In this document: positions 26,302 through 34,305 of the stretch, one piece after another
Numbering within the stretch: the first letter of the stretch is position 1
Layout of the letters: every line of letters starts with the position of its first letter
Source: Clostridia bacterium
GTDB taxonomy: Bacteria > Bacillota > Clostridia > Christensenellales > CAG-138
Direction of reading: 5' to 3'
Assembly: GCA_017525875.1 (NCBI GenBank)
Contig: JAFXSG010000027.1
Location: 21,009-85,008, forward strand
DNA length: 64,000 nt
Translations under genes and position numbers: made by a program
Notes under the pieces: generated by a model
The model's database searches: none
What the model was told of the DNA's origin: nothing
Seen by the model: only the letters and a program-made list of their open reading frames with translations

Positions 26302-26814
26302 CTATGCTTCTGCTTCCTTTTTTTGTTCGCGCTTGTCGGCGACAAGGTCCAGTATGATCATAACGAGGCAGCCAAGCCTGATCATAAAACCGATGACCTC
26401 GGGCACGATGCCGAAGACGGTGTTCATCTTAAGCGGCAGCAGGCGAATGATAAGGTCGGCAAAGACCAGTACGGCGAAGACTATCCTCGAAATGACAGCG
26501 CGCTTGTGGTCGCCGCGGAGCAGCGGTTTTGCGACAAGGCCGAATACAAGCGCGAAGCCGAGCGCTGTGAAGCAAAGCGCCACTTCGCTGAGGGCTAACC
26601 GATACAGTGCGGAAAGGCCAAGCGTTTCGAGCTTCGGCAGAGTGCATATCCCGACGTTGAACAGGACCGAAAAGAGGTTTTGTCTGGTGACAAGGGAGTG
26701 GTAGCCGGAGACCATGAACATATAGACAGCGGGCAGGATCGCCGCGATCTGGAGAATACGAACGCTGAGCTCTGCGCCGGTAAGCTTGCGGATGGGGTTG
26801 ATGCCGAATTTCAT
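26302..26814 (-). CDS. Hypothetical membrane protein, probably four to five helices
   Basis: 170 residues. Hydrophobic segments lie near 20-37 (ILQIAAILPAVYMFMVSG), 70-100 (LALSEVALCFTALGFALVFG) and 107-125 (AVISRIVFAVLVFADLII), with another near 140-160. A charged tail follows (DKREQKKEAEA). I recognise no family. Its ATG overlaps the stop of the upstream 26811-27449 gene by 4 bases (ATGA), so the two products are translationally coupled and may act together, possibly as an envelope pair. Confidence 0.65.
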   Translation of the reverse strand: MKFGINPIRKLTGAELSVRILQIAAILPAVYMFMVSGYHSLVTRQNLFSVLFNVGICTLPKLETLGLSALYRLALSEVALCFTALGFALVFGLVAKPLLRGDHKRAVISRIVFAVLVFADLIIRLLPLKMNTVFGIVPEVIGFMIRLGCLVMIILDLVADKREQKKEAEA

Positions 26815-27449
26815 TTCTTTACCTCCTCAAGCGTGCTGGAGAGATAGCGGCTTTCAAAGTCGTCCGACAAAGCGTTGCTGTCGCGAACGCTGTAAACGAT
26901 CTCTCCGCTGACAGGATCGATAAACGTTACCAGAGCGCTCTCTCCGTCTGCCACAAGATGTTCACTGGTGATGCTGTACAGCTTGGCAAGTGAGTTGGTA
27001 TCCGGGAAGCTGGAGGGCATCAGATACCCGCGAAGACAGACCAGTTCGCCTGAAGCGCACCTTCCGCGCAGGATCGTATCCCTTGCAACGATCTTCTTCT
27101 CGAACGTAGTCATATCCACGCGGACGAGATTGCTTGTCATTATGCCAAGCTCCGAGTTCGCATACTCATTAATGTAAATATAGTTGCCTTCGACCGCAGC
27201 GCCCCAATCGAAGCCGTAAGTGCCCTTGAGCTTCAGTACGCCTGTGACCTGATCTCCCTGATAAATACCGTTCGGATCCATGGTGGAATAACGAACGGCA
27301 AGCCGGTCAGTCCCTTCGATAGGATGAAAATCATTGATGGCAGTAGGGTCGGAGATCCTTGTCAGTCTGATCGTAAAGAAAAACGAGATCGCTGAAAAAA
27401 TTATAGCGATAAGTACGACGGCGTTGACCGAAAACTTTGTTTCTCTCAT
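26811..27449 (-). CDS. Hypothetical membrane-anchored extracytoplasmic protein
   Basis: 212 residues. One N-terminal helix (FSVNAVVLIAIIFSAISFFF) is followed by about 180 residues of beta-rich sequence. Repeated short strands such as RLAVRYSTMDPNGIYQG, NYIYINEYANSELGIM and NLVRVDMTTFEKKIV resemble a WD/PQQ-like propeller fragment or a sensor domain. I do not recognise the family. Two ATGs are possible, 27458 and 27449; AAGGAAGG gives better spacing to 27449, which I chose. It is co-translated with the membrane protein downstream. Confidence 0.62.
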   Translation of the reverse strand: MRETKFSVNAVVLIAIIFSAISFFFTIRLTRISDPTAINDFHPIEGTDRLAVRYSTMDPNGIYQGDQVTGVLKLKGTYGFDWGAAVEGNYIYINEYANSELGIMTSNLVRVDMTTFEKKIVARDTILRGRCASGELVCLRGYLMPSSFPDTNSLAKLYSITSEHLVADGESALVTFIDPVSGEIVYSVRDSNALSDDFESRYLSSTLEEVKK

Positions 27450-27591
27450 AGCATGCACCTTCCTTTCGATACGCTGCGTTGTTGTAGTGCATTATAACAC
27501 AGCTGCAGCAGAGAATAAAGCGAAAACACTGCATTAACAACAAAAAAACACAACCGCGACACAATCGGTATCGGCCGGCAGCCTCAGCAGA

Positions 27592-29040
27592 TCAGTACCG
27601 GATCAGAATACCGATAACGATGAACGCTGCAACGAGCAGCAGGTTCGCGATGAAAAGCGGAGCGCTCTTTTTGATCCACTTGAAGTAGTCCACCTCGATC
27701 ATCGAAAGGCCGATGAGCAGTACGGGCGAAGTGGGGAAGATCAGATTTGTGTAACCGTCCGCAAAGGTATAGATCAGAACGAGCATCTGCTTCGATAATC
27801 CGACGTTGACGACCGCGAGCATACCCATAACGAGGATGGCTTTGGCGGTGGACGAGGAAATGAAGAATTCCAGCACCAGGATTATCAGATAGAGTATCAG
27901 AGCGATCAGGAAGATATTGCCTTCGCTGACGATCGAATTGATCTGATAGACGATGGTGGGCATTATCGCGCCCTCGTCAAAAATGTACTTTATGCTGGAG
28001 GCAAGCGCGATGAACAGGATCGTTGGGAGCGCCCCCGAAACACCCTTCCAAAAGCTTTTCAGCACAGGTTTCGCGGACCGTGCGCAGATCAGTCCGGCAA
28101 GAAAACCGAAGATCAGAAAATACGCGATAAGGATGGGGACTGTGTAGTCACGAAGCGAGGCGGTCGCGGAACAGCTGATCAGTATGCAGAGTGAAACAAG
28201 CAGGAAAACGGTATAGGTGAGCTTGATCCTGCGGGCGTCCGCCGGCGAAAAGCCGACCGTCGAGACCGTGCTGTCGGAAGCACGCAGTTTTTCATCGTGG
28301 GAATAAGTCAGGCTCGCGGCCGGGTCCTTCTTGATCCTGCGAACGTAGAGCCGGATGAATCCAAACAGAAGCAGGAACATAACGAGGAAGATCAGTATCC
28401 TGTACCAGATGTGCTCCATGGGATTTGCCCCGATGATGCTCGACGCGAGCAGAACGGTGAAAGGATTTGTGATCGCCGTCGCGAAGCCGAAACCGCAGGA
28501 CACGATGCTTACAAGAAAACCCGTGAACGAGTCGAACCCGACGAGAACACACAGCGCGCAGACGATCGGGAGCATGGTCAGCATCTCTTCGAATTGGCCG
28601 AGGAAGGCTCCGAAGCACATGAATACGAATGAGATGGCGGCGAGCAAAAGATTGCGCCTTGATTTGAAACGCTCGGAGACCGAGCCGACGAGCACGCTGA
28701 CGCCGCCCACGTCGTTCATGACCTGGAACGCGCCGAAGATCACAACGAGGAACAGGGAAAGCATGATGAGCGTCAGCCCGTTATCGGAAAAAAAGACCAG
28801 GATCGGCGCAAGCAAACCCTTGTATATGGGGATACCCGAAGCGTCGTCGCTGCGGACGTAATTCAGATAATCTGTGCTGCCGTCCGGATTGGTGCCGACG
28901 AAGCTGCCTTTAGGGATGATATAGGTCAGCACGATCGAAACGAGCATCAGCGCAATGAGCAGCGCACAGACCTGGATAAAGGTCTTCGCGGAAAGATCGA
29001 TCAGCGATCCTTTCGATTCAGTCTTCTTTTTCTGCTCCAT
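27592..29040 (-). CDS. YfcC-family (DcuC/ArcD superfamily) membrane transporter
   Basis: 482 residues with 11-12 predicted membrane helices. FIQVCALLIALMLVSIVLTYIIPKGSF at the N-terminus, the conserved FGAFQVMNDVGGVSVLVGS and FGFATAITNPFTVLLASSI match the YfcC/UIT group. These secondary carriers move dicarboxylates, basic amino acids or short peptides. The substrate is unknown. The gene overlaps the end of the VTT-acyltransferase gene by 23 bases and follows it on the same strand, so they share a transcript from the promoter at 30931-30959. Confidence 0.8.
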   Translation of the reverse strand: MEQKKKTESKGSLIDLSAKTFIQVCALLIALMLVSIVLTYIIPKGSFVGTNPDGSTDYLNYVRSDDASGIPIYKGLLAPILVFFSDNGLTLIMLSLFLVVIFGAFQVMNDVGGVSVLVGSVSERFKSRRNLLLAAISFVFMCFGAFLGQFEEMLTMLPIVCALCVLVGFDSFTGFLVSIVSCGFGFATAITNPFTVLLASSIIGANPMEHIWYRILIFLVMFLLLFGFIRLYVRRIKKDPAASLTYSHDEKLRASDSTVSTVGFSPADARRIKLTYTVFLLVSLCILISCSATASLRDYTVPILIAYFLIFGFLAGLICARSAKPVLKSFWKGVSGALPTILFIALASSIKYIFDEGAIMPTIVYQINSIVSEGNIFLIALILYLIILVLEFFISSSTAKAILVMGMLAVVNVGLSKQMLVLIYTFADGYTNLIFPTSPVLLIGLSMIEVDYFKWIKKSAPLFIANLLLVAAFIVIGILIRY

Positions 29041-30871
29041 TTTTGATCTCCCTCAGAAGGTCTGCAAGCAGTGCCCAGCGAACGACCTGCCGTCTGTTCT
29101 CGACCGGATAGAAATAGTAAAGCTTGCCGTCGTGATAGGTCTCGAATTCCTGATCGCAGGAGAACGGAAGCGCGGACAGATCGTCCGTCGGGACGGTAAA
29201 GCTGACTTCGTCCGAGCTGTAACTGAACTCCTTTTCGGTCAGGACGCAGACTCCTTTCGAGCGGGTCCTGTATTTGCCTTTCTCGCTGAAGGCAACGGCA
29301 TTGACCTCGGTTTCAAGCCTGAAACCGGATAGCTCCGTAAGCTCGAGCGCCTTGATGCGCTCGTAGTATTCGCCGATGGTGTACGGATCGTCTTCAAACC
29401 GGTAGTGCTCGTCGAAGCGATGCACCTTTCCGCAGGCGGAGCAGATGAAATCGTTCCCGACGCCCCTTGTCGTATAGAGAGCTCCGCAGTCCGCGCAGCG
29501 GTAGAGGACGTTTTCAAGTCCCTCGGCCTTATCCTTTTGCGGATAAGTGTTCAGCTCTTCACCGGAAGCATCATAGCGAAGGTCCTCATCAAGCACCCTC
29601 GTGAGCTCTTCTTCGCTCATTGCGGCGGCCTCATCGGCGCGGATGATCCGCTTGGGCTGAACGTAAATATCGGATTTATAGAACTTCTTTCTCCACTTGG
29701 GGTTTGCGAAATATGCGCCCGAAATATTGGCTATGACGATATCGACGCCCAGCTTTTTATAGAACGCTGCACTTCGTTCGACTATCGGATAGTTCCTTCC
29801 CGTGATGGAAAGCCTGCCTTCGGGGAAAATCGCGACAGCGTACCCTCCGCGGATCATTTTGCGGATGCCGACGGGCGTAGCAAAGTCGGTGCAGAACAGC
29901 TTTTTCGGGATAAACCCGGCTTTTTTGGCAAACTTTTTTAAGCCGGGCATCGTTACGTAATGCCGGTTTGAAACGATCGCAAAGTTCGTATTTCCGGTCA
30001 GCTGGCGCAGGTAGTAAAAATCATAGAACGACTGATGATTGCAGAGCAGCAAGTACGGAGGTTCAACGCCCTTGATCAGAGCATCGTCGATATGCAGGCG
30101 CTGCTTGCGGCCGCGCAGGAATCGGACCAGGCGGAAGAACAACGCATAGAGGACCGAGTCCGGCGTACCGTCGTTCTCTTTGAAATACACTTTGTCGAGG
30201 AAAATGAACAGCACTGCAAACAGGACCGCAGCAAGAACAACGATTATCAGCACGAGCAGGGGAAGGGGAAGATCGTGTCCGATGAAGTACTTCGTCGCGG
30301 CGCCCATTAGGTTGGACGTGACTATGGACGGGATTACGCCGGTCGCAACGGTCAGAAGGTATCGTCCGTACCGCACCTTGCGTCCGCTGCCGAAATAGCA
30401 GATCGCGCCGAACGGGATTATCGGCATGATGAACAGAAAGTACATGAGCAGCACGGTGCTGCGCTCCTTCTTGGAGCTTGCGACCAATCGGTTGATCTTC
30501 TCTTCGCTCTTTGCATACGCGTCACTGCTGAAGCGGAACAAGCGAACGAGGACGTAGATGATCGTTGCGCCGAGGCAAACGCCCAGATCGCAGAGCAGGA
30601 TGGCGATATAGAACGGATAACTCATCCCGCTTGATATCTGTATGAATTCCGCGGGAATAAAAACAACGACCATTTGGAGCGCTTCGACAAGCACCACCGT
30701 CAAAAAGCCGAATATGCCTTTTGAGGCCAGCAGTTCCTTCGCTCCGTCAAGGTCGTTTGCGATCTCCATGCGAATGTAAGGTATCAGGATGTCTTTGAGA
30801 AAATACGCAAAAAGACCGATCACGGCAAGAACGGAAAACAGTATAATTATCCTTTGCGTCGTCTTGTTCAT
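29018..30871 (-). CDS. VTT/TVP38 membrane domain fused to PlsC acyltransferase and zinc ribbon
   Basis: 617 residues in four parts. Residues about 1-225 form a VTT (DedA/TVP38-like) domain with several helices, including VVVFIPAEFIQISSGMSYPF, with the usual proline-glutamate-like re-entrant pattern. Residues 255-430 are a lysophosphatidate acyltransferase domain with HX4D at His279-Asp284 (CNHQSFYDFYYL) and FPEGR at 349-353. Residues 459-480 are a zinc ribbon with two CxxC pairs (CADC, CSAC). The last 110 residues are an unassigned beta-rich domain. DedA/VTT proteins translocate lipids across membranes and PlsC acylates glycerolipids, so one polypeptide may couple lipid flipping and acylation. 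That coupling is inference. Confidence 0.83.
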   Translation of the reverse strand: MNKTTQRIIILFSVLAVIGLFAYFLKDILIPYIRMEIANDLDGAKELLASKGIFGFLTVVLVEALQMVVVFIPAEFIQISSGMSYPFYIAILLCDLGVCLGATIIYVLVRLFRFSSDAYAKSEEKINRLVASSKKERSTVLLMYFLFIMPIIPFGAICYFGSGRKVRYGRYLLTVATGVIPSIVTSNLMGAATKYFIGHDLPLPLLVLIIVVLAAVLFAVLFIFLDKVYFKENDGTPDSVLYALFFRLVRFLRGRKQRLHIDDALIKGVEPPYLLLCNHQSFYDFYYLRQLTGNTNFAIVSNRHYVTMPGLKKFAKKAGFIPKKLFCTDFATPVGIRKMIRGGYAVAIFPEGRLSITGRNYPIVERSAAFYKKLGVDIVIANISGAYFANPKWRKKFYKSDIYVQPKRIIRADEAAAMSEEELTRVLDEDLRYDASGEELNTYPQKDKAEGLENVLYRCADCGALYTTRGVGNDFICSACGKVHRFDEHYRFEDDPYTIGEYYERIKALELTELSGFRLETEVNAVAFSEKGKYRTRSKGVCVLTEKEFSYSSDEVSFTVPTDDLSALPFSCDQEFETYHDGKLYYFYPVENRRQVVRWALLADLLREIKNGAEKED

Positions 30872-30930
30872 CGGGTCGGTCCGCCTTTTCGCTTTCAGCA
30901 GTTCACGGGCTGCATAAAAGTTATGGATAG

Positions 30931-30959
30931 ATTGTATTATCTCCGCAGGTTTTTGTCAA
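30931..30959 (-). promoter_or_regulatory. Promoter of the VTT-PlsC/YfcC operon
   Basis: On the minus strand TTGACA (30959-30954) and TACAAT (30936-30931) with a 17-base spacer. Confidence 0.82.
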
Positions 30960-30990
30960 CAGTTGTTCCCCAAAACATGATCTGACGAAA

Positions 30991-31020
30991 TAAAAGGACT
31001 GCCGCGGTCACCCGCGGCAG
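30991..31020 (-). terminator. Terminator of the exported 5'-nucleotidase gene
   Basis: A 9-base perfect stem, 30999-31007 against 31012-31020, with a 4-base loop; on the minus strand TCCTTTTATTT follows. Confidence 0.8.
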
Positions 31021-31047
31021 CACTTACAGATTATATGATCAGATCGA

Positions 31048-32997
31048 TCAGTCGTTCTTCTTCCTGAAGATCACAGCGTATGCGCCGGAAACGATGGCGG
31101 CAATGCCAAGGCCTGCGAACGCAAAAGCACCGGTATCCGGAGGAGTGGGGGTGGGGGACTCGGTCTCAACGGGAACGGGCTCCTCGGTCTCAACGGGAGC
31201 GGGCTCCTCGGTCTCAACGGGAGCGGGCTCCTCGGTCACGACGGGCTCCTCGGTCACGACGGGTTCCTCGGTCTCAACGGGCTCGGGCTCGCTTACGATA
31301 ACGATCCTGCCTTCGCCCCTGGGATCCTCATAACCTTCGACGATGTGATCGTAGTGAACGGTCGCACGGCCTTCGGTGGTGACGTCGCCGCCGGGCATGG
31401 ACTGGATGTAGTTGATAAGCACGGCGTTGTCGAGCATGACCTCATCCTGAAGGAGGTTGATGTTGGCGGCGCCGAACATTGCGAAGCCGTCGCCCTGGCT
31501 CTTCAGCATGTAGTTGTGGGAAGCAAGGGTATAGGTCTTCTCAAGATCGAGCGCTTCATATTCGCCGGTCTCACGGTTCATGACCTGGACGTTCTGGACA
31601 CGGTAGGGGATGCCTGCGGGGCCGACCCACATCCTGTCCTCGTCGAGGATAACGTTTGCTTCCATATCGGTATGGATCTCGTAGGTAAGGCCAGCGACCT
31701 GGAGGAAGCCGCCGTTCTCACCGGGGCATACACGGGAGCCCATCTCGAGCGCGTCGAGGATCTGCTGGCCGGTCACCTCTGCAAGGCAGGCGCTGTTGCC
31801 GAACGGATGCACGTTGAGGATGTTCTCAAAGGTGATCTCACCGGCATTGATGTTCGCACGGACGCCGCCGCCGTTGACGAATGCGATATCGCAATCGAAC
31901 AGGGAGCGGTACGCATCTGCGCAAAGGTCGCCGAGGTTGGTCTCCTTGCTGCGGACAGCGCGCTCGCCGGTATCGGGATCGTTAACGGTCAGGTCATGAT
32001 CGGTGTAGGCGACGACGGTGTGGAGCAGCTCGTCGAACTGAGCGTTGATCTCATCGATGTAAGCCTGGGTATCGGGATCGGGCACAAATTCTTCGGGAAC
32101 GGGAAGAAGCTCGATTTCCATGCTGCCGTCATCATAGATGTTCAGGCAGCCGATGTTTGCAAACTTGGTGCCGGTCTGGCCGTGGAGGACCATGTTGCCT
32201 TCTGCATCGGCAACTTCCTCGTTGATAACGCTGTGGCTGTGACCGTCGATGAAGGCTTCCATGCCGGTGGTAGCGGCGATGATCTCGTTTGCGGTCCAGG
32301 GGGAGGACTGCTCGTCGATGCCGCAGTGGCCGACGACGATAACGTGATCCGCACCCTCTGCCTTGGCGGCGTCGATGGCGCTCTGGGTCGCGTTGATGAC
32401 GCCTTCGCCGGTATCATCCTGGCAGAAACCGTAGATGTATTCGCCTTCAGCGTTCTGGAAGTAGGTGGGAGTGGACTTGGTGATGGTCTCGGGGGTGCAG
32501 ACGCCGACGAATGCGATCTTCATACCGTCAACGTCGAAGATCTTGTAAGCGTCGAAGACCGCATCGGTGGGCTGACCGTCAACATAGTTCATGAAGTTGG
32601 CGGATACGTAGGGATAGTCCGCAGCATCGGTGAGCTCAAAGAAACGATCCATGCCATAGTCGAATTCATGGTTGCCGGGGATCGCGAGGTCGTAGCCGAC
32701 AAAGTTCATGATGTCGATGATATAGCCGCCTCTGCTGAGGGTGCCGATGGGGCCGCCCTGAACGTGGTCGCCCGCGTCAACAAGCAGGGTGGGGATGCCT
32801 TGCTCTTCGTAAGCGTTCCTGACTGCGGCAAGACCCGCATAACCCCAGTTGTCCTCGATGCCGCAATGGACGTCGTTCGTGAACAGAACAACAAGAGCGG
32901 GCTGCTCGCCGTCGCGTACGTCGGATGCAGCGGATACACCGAAAGTGGACAGCAGCATCATGACAACGACGAAGATACAGATGAGTTTCCTTTTCAT
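31048..32997 (-). CDS. Cell-surface 5'-nucleotidase/metallophosphoesterase with sortase-like tail
   Basis: 649 residues. Signal peptide 1-23. The metallophosphoesterase domain has FTNDVHCGI (Asp42, His44), LLVDAGDHVQGG (Asp74, Asp77), IPGNHEFDYG (Asn109, His110), VVGHCG and DGHSHS. A 5'-nucleotidase C-terminal domain (about 330-510) has NGGGVRANINAGEIT and the LASHNYMLKSQGDGF substrate region. A Thr/Glu/Pro repeat linker (EEPVVTEEPAPVET) leads to PPDTGAFAFAGLG, a hydrophobic helix and RKKND, a non-canonical LPxTG-type sorting signal. It probably dephosphorylates extracellular nucleotides to salvageable nucleosides. The start is ATG 32997 after AGGAGGAATCTCA; longer starts lack a binding site. 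Confidence 0.9.
   Translation of the reverse strand: MKRKLICIFVVVMMLLSTFGVSAASDVRDGEQPALVVLFTNDVHCGIEDNWGYAGLAAVRNAYEEQGIPTLLVDAGDHVQGGPIGTLSRGGYIIDIMNFVGYDLAIPGNHEFDYGMDRFFELTDAADYPYVSANFMNYVDGQPTDAVFDAYKIFDVDGMKIAFVGVCTPETITKSTPTYFQNAEGEYIYGFCQDDTGEGVINATQSAIDAAKAEGADHVIVVGHCGIDEQSSPWTANEIIAATTGMEAFIDGHSHSVINEEVADAEGNMVLHGQTGTKFANIGCLNIYDDGSMEIELLPVPEEFVPDPDTQAYIDEINAQFDELLHTVVAYTDHDLTVNDPDTGERAVRSKETNLGDLCADAYRSLFDCDIAFVNGGGVRANINAGEITFENILNVHPFGNSACLAEVTGQQILDALEMGSRVCPGENGGFLQVAGLTYEIHTDMEANVILDEDRMWVGPAGIPYRVQNVQVMNRETGEYEALDLEKTYTLASHNYMLKSQGDGFAMFGAANINLLQDEVMLDNAVLINYIQSMPGGDVTTEGRATVHYDHIVEGYEDPRGEGRIVIVSEPEPVETEEPVVTEEPVVTEEPAPVETEEPAPVETEEPVPVETESPTPTPPDTGAFAFAGLGIAAIVSGAYAVIFRKKND
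31148..31290 (-). repeat. Short tandem coding repeats in the nucleotidase linker
   Basis: Units of 18-24 bases built on CTCCTCGGT and CAACGGGAGC encode TEEPAPVE and TEEPVV blocks. They probably vary in number by slippage. They are translated, not CRISPR. Confidence 0.8.
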
Positions 32998-33041
32998 TGA
33001 GATTCCTCCTGTAAGTTTCATTGGGTTCAAACCCAACTTTT

Positions 33042-33070
33042 ATTGTAACAAATTGTGCTTGAAAATGCAA
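33042..33070 (-). promoter_or_regulatory. Promoter of the exported nucleotidase gene
   Basis: On the minus strand TTGCAT (33070-33065) and TACAAT (33047-33042) with a 17-base spacer. The following leader contains the short inverted repeat TTGGGTTTGAACCCAA (minus: 33036-33021), a possible operator. Confidence 0.8.
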
Positions 33071-33144
33071 TCCAAAGTGAAGAAAGTTTGTATAAAAAAG
33101 TAAAAAAAGCAGAACTGCTTCCTGCGCCGGGAGATATCGGCGCT

Positions 33145-33269
33145 TACCGGACTTTGCGAGTCAAAACCCGGCCGCGGATAAGGCAGCACCGTTGCCTTAT
33201 CTGTTCGCGGCTTCGGATCCCTGCATTGGATACAAACAAAAACACCCGTACTGAGCGGGTGTTTTTGTT
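33145..33269. repeat. tRNA-associated palindromic repeat, copy A (shortened)
   Basis: It shares with the other copies the core AAAACCCGGCCGCGG, a variable hairpin (here a TAAGGCA...TGCCTTA stem), TTCGCGGCTTCGGATCC, and an end hairpin AACAAAAACACCCG/CGGGTGTTTTTGTT at 33236-33269. It lacks the CGGCTCTCGTGCTCGCTCAC arm. It is non-coding; the reading frames through it are of the kind often annotated as false hypothetical proteins. Confidence 0.75.
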
Positions 33270-33456
33270 TGGCGGAGAGAAAGGGATTCGTTTTGCGCTC
33301 ATCGGCTCTCGTGCTCGCTCACTTCGCTTCGCACTCGGCCTGAGCCGCAAAACCCGGCCGCGGAAAAAGCCGCACTGCGGCTTTTCCTTTTCGCGGCTTC
33401 GAATCCCACCATTTGAAAACAAACAAAAACACCTGCGCGAGGCAGGTGCTTTTGTT
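33270..33456. repeat. tRNA-associated palindromic repeat, copy B
   Basis: It begins at 33270-33290 with a 21-base exact copy of the tRNA-Ser 3' end (the same 21 bases are at 33457-33477). It continues through GGCTCTCGTGCTCGCTCAC, CACTCGGCCTGAGCC, AACCCGGCCGCGG, a hairpin (GAAAAAGCCGCA...TGCGGCTTTTC) and TTCGCGGCTTCGAATCCC. It ends in the terminator-like hairpin at 33420-33456. Its outer GGGATTCG/CGAATCCC ends pair, so the whole unit can fold as one long stem. Confidence 0.8.
33420..33456 (-). terminator. Terminator of tRNA-Ser
   Basis: Arms AAACAAAAACACCTG and CAGGTGCTTTTGTTT around a short loop, immediately after the tRNA 3' end on the minus strand; works in either orientation. Confidence 0.75.
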
Positions 33457-33548
33457 TGGCGGAGAGAAAGGGATTCGAACCCTTGATACGGTTCCCCGTA
33501 TACACGATTTCCAGTCGTGCGCCTTAGACCAAGCTCAGCCATCTCTCC
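33457..33548 (-). tRNA. tRNA-Ser (anticodon GGA)
   Basis: 92 bases including an encoded CCA (complement at 33457-33459). The acceptor arms GGAGAGA and TCTCTCC pair over 7 bases with G as discriminator. The D-arm has GCTGAGCTTGGTC. The anticodon stem-loop ACGACTGGAAATCGT gives anticodon GGA for UCC/UCU codons. There is a long variable arm (TACGGGGAACCGTA), typical of class II serine tRNAs, and a T-arm AGGGTTCGAATCCCT. All elements look functional. The last 21 bases of the gene are duplicated at 33270-33290. Confidence 0.96.
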
Positions 33549-33651
33549 ATCGGCTTTTCAAGTCCGCGTAATATAATACTACAAAGCAGGGCAAAATGCA
33601 AGTGCTTTTTTGCGCATACATTATATATAGTAAGCTGATGCTGAACTGAGT

Positions 33652-34293
33652 TCAAACAAGCTTGCCGATTGCGGGAGCCTTGCCGAAAACCATAAGGTGA
33701 TCGTTCTGATTGAATACGTAATCCGGGGTGGGCAGCAAGACGTGCCCGGATGGCGTCTTGATGGCGATGATGTTCACGTTGTACTTGCGGCGCACGTCTA
33801 CATCGAGGATCGTTTGACCCATCCAGCGCTTCGGCGGCACGATCTCATAGATCGCGTAACCGTCGGAAAGCTTGAGAAAATCGAAGACTGCGTCGTCGCT
33901 TACGGCAACCGCAAGACGCTCCGCCCTGTCCCTGTCAGGGAAAACGACCTCCGAGGCGCCGCTCCTTGCAAGGAACTTCGCTTGAATGTCAGTGGACGCA
34001 ACCGCGGTGATCCTGCGTGCGCCGCATTCCTGCAGCAGATCCACGATCTGAAGGCTGTTCTGGAAATTCTCGGGCAAACAGACGACAGCATCATCAAAAT
34101 CATTTACACCGAGGCTCTCAACAACGTCCCTCCTCGTGCAGTCTCCCACCTTTGCGCTTGCGACCTGATTCAACAGATCGGAAAGCTTTTCTTCGTTTTC
34201 GTCAACTATCATGACGTCGCATTCCCTTGTGCTGAGAAAGCGGCAAAGGTAATGACCGAATTTGCCGGCGCCGATTACGAGGATGGATTTCAT
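33652..34293 (-). CDS. ktrA: Ktr/Trk potassium uptake regulatory subunit (RCK)
   Basis: 213 residues: an RCK-N Rossmann domain starting SILVIGAGKFGHYLCRFLS (GxGxxG nucleotide site), aspartate in MIVDENEEK, then an RCK-C domain (about 130-213, FLKLSDGYAIYEIVPP). It is the cytoplasmic ring that gates the KtrB channel according to bound ATP/ADP or NAD(H). It is encoded 12 bases after the ktrB stop on the same strand, so the pair forms one complex. Length and order are typical. Confidence 0.93.
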   Translation of the reverse strand: MKSILVIGAGKFGHYLCRFLSTRECDVMIVDENEEKLSDLLNQVASAKVGDCTRRDVVESLGVNDFDDAVVCLPENFQNSLQIVDLLQECGARRITAVASTDIQAKFLARSGASEVVFPDRDRAERLAVAVSDDAVFDFLKLSDGYAIYEIVPPKRWMGQTILDVDVRRKYNVNIIAIKTPSGHVLLPTPDYVFNQNDHLMVFGKAPAIGKLV

Positions 34294-34305
34294 AGCTTTT
34301 CTCCT

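Noticed and set aside
31080-31333. Possible CRISPR-like or plus-strand gene in regularly repeated sequence
   Set aside because: The repeats are contiguous, without unique spacers, and encode the Glu/Pro linker of the nucleotidase on the minus strand.
33270-33290. A second, partial tRNA-Ser
   Set aside because: Only the last 21 bases of the gene are present; no anticodon or D-arm follows.
33055-33542. Overlapping frames of 130-140 residues through the tRNA region
   Set aside because: They run through repeat copies A and B and the tRNA-Ser gene itself. The sequence ending in RERDSNP is a well-known false hypothetical protein.
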